This document shows, one piece after another, positions 61,681-64,000 of a DNA stretch of 64,000 nt (position 1 is its first letter; each line of letters begins with the position of its first letter). A program made the translations under genes and the position numbers. The stretch spans positions 801,001-865,000 of the forward strand of contig CP077096.1 of the NCBI GenBank assembly GCA_014268975.2, written 5' to 3'. Origin of the DNA: Pseudomonas wayambapalatensis. Its GTDB lineage: Bacteria; Pseudomonadota; Gammaproteobacteria; Pseudomonadales; Pseudomonadaceae. Below the pieces are notes generated by a model, which was not told where the DNA came from, searched no databases, and saw only the letters and a list, made by a program, of their open reading frames with translations.

Positions 61681-62884
61681 CGAAGGGCTTCACCACCTCG
61701 AGCAGCGTGATCGGCAGGGCCTGGCGCCAGGTGTCGAAACTGCCTAGGGCCTGGGCCTGGGCCACATGGATGCGGGTCAGTTCGCCGCCGTGTTGCTCAC
61801 GGAAATGCGCCAGGGCCAGTTCGCTCTGCAAGGTCACGGCATTGGCCACCAGCCGCCCTCCAGGGCGCAGGCGCTCCCAGCACAAGGGCAGTACGCCTTC
61901 GCCGGTGACGCCGCCGCCGATGAAAATAGCGTCGGGGCGTTCGAGACCGGCCAGGGCTTGCGGTGCCTTGCCGCGAATCAACTGCAGGCCAGGAACGCCG
62001 AGTTGGTCGCGGTTGAATTCGATGAATGCCTGGCGACCCTCGTCGGCCTCGATGGCCAGTGCGCGGCAGCTGGGGTGGGCGCGCATCCATTCGATACCGA
62101 TCGAGCCGCATCCGGCGCCGACATCCCACAGCAATTCGCCGGGTTGAGGCGCCAGGCGTGCCAGGGTGATGGCGCGCACGTCGCGTTTGGTCAACTGGCC
62201 GTCGTGGCGAAAGGCGCTGTCGGGCAGGCCGCTGATCGGCGACAGGCGCGGGCTGTCCGGCGCTGCCTGGCATTCGATGGCGACCAGGTTCAGTGCTGCG
62301 GCCTGGGCGTGGGGCCAGTCTTCTGCGCTGCCATTCAGGTGCTTCTCATCGGGGCCGCCCAAGTGTTCGAACACCTGCATCCGGCTTGGGCCGAAGCCGC
62401 GTTCACGCAACAATTGCGCAATGGCTGCAGGGCTGTCGCCGTCATTGCTCAGCACCAGCAGGCGCACACCGCTGTAGAGCTGGGCATTGAGCGCCGCCAG
62501 CGGCCGCGCGACCACTGACACCACTTGCACGTCCTGCAACGGCCAGCCCAGGCGCGCGGCGGCCAGGGCGCAGGAGGAGGGCATCGACAGCACCTGCATC
62601 TGTTCGGCCGGAACCTGGCGCGCAAGGCTTGCGCCAACGCCGTAGAACATCGGGTCGCCGCTGGCCAGCACGCACACGGGCTCGCCGGACAGAGCCAGCA
62701 CAGGGGCGAGGGAGAACGGGCTGGACCACGTCAGGCGCTCGCCGACCACGCAGCGCGGCAGCAAGGCGAGCTGGCGCGGGCTGCCGAAGATACGTGCAGC
62801 AGACAGCAGCGCGCGCCGGGCCTGCTTGCCCAGGCCGCTGAAGCCGTCTTCGCCGATGCCTACTACTGTCAGCCAGGGGGTCAT
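61673..62884 (-). CDS. cobL: Precorrin-6Y C5,15-methyltransferase (decarboxylating)
   Basis: 403-aa fused CbiE-CbiT enzyme. The CbiE tetrapyrrole methylase part begins [24 protein letters not shown] and includes [16 protein letters not shown]; the CbiT SAM part contains [18 protein letters not shown] and [14 protein letters not shown]. Both halves look intact. ATG at 62884 ([11 protein letters not shown]) is chosen over the longer frame. Divergent from cobG. Confidence 0.95.
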   Translation of the reverse strand: MTPWLTVVGIGEDGFSGLGKQARRALLSAARIFGSPRQLALLPRCVVGERLTWSSPFSLAPVLALSGEPVCVLASGDPMFYGVGASLARQVPAEQMQVLSMPSSCALAAARLGWPLQDVQVVSVVARPLAALNAQLYSGVRLLVLSNDGDSPAAIAQLLRERGFGPSRMQVFEHLGGPDEKHLNGSAEDWPHAQAAALNLVAIECQAAPDSPRLSPISGLPDSAFRHDGQLTKRDVRAITLARLAPQPGELLWDVGAGCGSIGIEWMRAHPSCRALAIEADEGRQAFIEFNRDQLGVPGLQLIRGKAPQALAGLERPDAIFIGGGVTGEGVLPLCWERLRPGGRLVANAVTLQSELALAHFREQHGGELTRIHVAQAQALGSFDTWRQALPITLLEVVKPFDA

Positions 62885-63066
62885 CTGATCATTTCCGTCG
62901 TGTTGGGAATCGTGTCGCCTTTTTCGCGGGCAAGTCGCAGCGGCGAAAAGGACGACACGGTCCTGAAGCATTGCTCGACCATCGGCTTTTCATGCCGTCG
63001 GACAAAGCAGGCATAATACCGCGCCTTCTACACTGAAGCGCGTCTTCACGATTGCCGGATACCCCC

Positions 63067-64000
63067 TTGAAGCCACCCCACACACCCGCCGTTTCGCCCC
63101 GCCCCTCGGCCTGCCCGGGGTTGTGGCGCATCGTCGCGGCGCGAGATGGCGGCATTTGCCGGATCAAACTGCCCGGCGGCCTGCTGCTGGCCGAGCAGGC
63201 CGAGGCGGTGGCCGAGGCTGCCGAGCGCTTCGCCGGTGGAGTAATCGAGGCGACCAACCGCGCCAATTTGCAGATCCGCGGTATCGGCGACGACCACCTG
63301 GCGCTGGTCGGGCACCTGCTCGATGCCGGCCTGGGGCCGCGCGAGGCGGCCGGTGACGATGTCCGCAACCTGATGCTCAGCCCGCTGGCCGGTGTCGATC
63401 CGGCGATGTTGATCGACATTCGGCCGCTGGCCGGACAGATCCTGCACCTGCTGGAAACCACCCCGCGTCTGCATGAGTTGTCGGCCAAGTTCGCCGTGCA
63501 GCTCGACGCTGGCGAGTCCCTGGCGATGCTCGCGCACCCCCATGACCTGTGGTTGTCGGCGCTGCTGCTTGACCGGCAGGTGTGGCTGGCCTTCGGGCTG
63601 GCGGGCTGCCCGGGCGATGGCGCAACCCTTGGCGCCGTACCGCTGGACCAGGGAGTGGCATTGGTGCGGGCAGTGCTGGAGCGCTTCCTCGACCTTGCCA
63701 CGCCCGAGCAGACACGGATGCGCCAGTTGCTGCAGACCTGCCCGGTGCAGGATTTCGTCGAAGGGCTGGGGCTGCCGATTCGTCGTGACAGCGCTGTGCG
63801 CCAATGGCGGCGAGCGCCCGCCAAGCCGCGCTGGCTCGGTGTGTTGGCCCAGCGTGAGGGCAGTGCGTTCGGCGTGGCACCGCCGCTGGGGCGCTTGACG
63901 CCCGCCATGCTGCGCGGCCTGGCCAGGCTTGCGCGCGAGGCCGGTGATGGCAGCCTGCGCCTCACGCCCTGGCAGAGCCTGGTGCTGCCGAACTTCGACC
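63067..64000 (+). CDS. cobG: Precorrin-3B synthase CobG, 5' part
   Basis: At least 311 codons, cut by the window end. The frame starts with a TTG at 63067 (then KPPHTPAVSPRPSACPGLWRIVAARDGG); no ATG is available near it. RIKLPGGLLLAEQAEAVAEAAERF, EATNRANLQIRG and DVRNLMLSPLAGVDP match the nitrite/sulfite-reductase-like fold of CobG, an O2-dependent Fe-S monooxygenase. The 182-bp gap to cobL shows a degenerate REP at about 62920-62960 and is too short and unlike a cobalamin riboswitch. Confidence 0.92.
   Translation, partial: MKPPHTPAVSPRPSACPGLWRIVAARDGGICRIKLPGGLLLAEQAEAVAEAAERFAGGVIEATNRANLQIRGIGDDHLALVGHLLDAGLGPREAAGDDVRNLMLSPLAGVDPAMLIDIRPLAGQILHLLETTPRLHELSAKFAVQLDAGESLAMLAHPHDLWLSALLLDRQVWLAFGLAGCPGDGATLGAVPLDQGVALVRAVLERFLDLATPEQTRMRQLLQTCPVQDFVEGLGLPIRRDSAVRQWRRAPAKPRWLGVLAQREGSAFGVAPPLGRLTPAMLRGLARLAREAGDGSLRLTPWQSLVLPNFD

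Noticed and set aside
62885..63066. Cobalamin riboswitch between cobL and cobG
   Set aside because: The gap is only 182 bp, partly a degenerate REP, and lacks a recognisable B12-box sequence.

Overview
The window reads as chromosomal DNA of a Pseudomonas putida-group bacterium. The support is the gene order (rnr-rlmB-rpsF-rpsR-rplI-dnaB; azu; nadE-pncB; livKHMGF; asmA; urtABCDE; cobalamin genes), the high GC content, and many copies of the roughly 25-bp GTGGGAGCGGG(C/T)TT(G/A)CCCGCGAA repetitive extragenic palindrome typical of this group. The species assignment is inferred from recalled gene order, not from a search.

Region 1 (1-7.9 kb): the 3' end of a chemotaxis transducer gene, then an accessory block. 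The block has a LuxR-type receptor/regulator with all canonical AHL-binding and DNA-binding residues, a lux-box-like site, a complete LuxI-type acyl-homoserine-lactone synthase, and a tight seven-gene run: flavodoxin-fold oxidoreductase, DUF2867 protein, AfsA-like (A-factor hotdog) protein, old-yellow-enzyme relative with a changed active site, two short-chain dehydrogenases and a small membrane protein. AfsA-type enzymes make gamma-butyrolactone signals in Streptomyces, so AHL quorum sensing linked to a butenolide/butyrolactone-like pathway is the most interesting possibility here. The product is not known.

Region 2 (7.9-24.6 kb): a ferric-iron ABC transporter pair without its ATPase, two identical tRNA-Leu(CAG) genes with a stable-RNA-type promoter, then core genes for RNA decay, rRNA methylation, ribosomal proteins bS6/bS18/bL9 and replicative helicase DnaB. 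YgiQ radical-SAM protein, a LOG-family hydrolase, azurin, NadE and PncB follow.

Region 3 (24.6-43.3 kb): the branched-chain amino acid ABC transporter operon livKHMGF, with a hairpin over the livH ribosome-binding site. Next is a 595-bp intergenic region rich in DnaA-box-like sequences, an SDR, an AGE-family epimerase, a DesT/FabR-like regulator, and a secreted protein built from eight 15-residue repeats. After these come AsmA, a ferritin-like protein, OsmE, a lipase, an EamA exporter, an AraC regulator with a probable N-terminal frameshift, PsiF, an AI-2E-family permease and a short Hsp70.

Region 4 (43.4-64 kb): cbpA-cbpM behind a sigma-32-like promoter, two GNAT acetyltransferases, the urea ABC transporter urtABCDE behind a sigma-54-type promoter, and the CycA permease. 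A five-gene copper-acquisition cluster follows (two DUF2946 proteins, PCuAC chaperone, OprC receptor, PepSY protein), then an NfeD/SPFH pair and cobalamin genes (cobL-cbiD-cobK, divergent from cobG, which runs off the window end).
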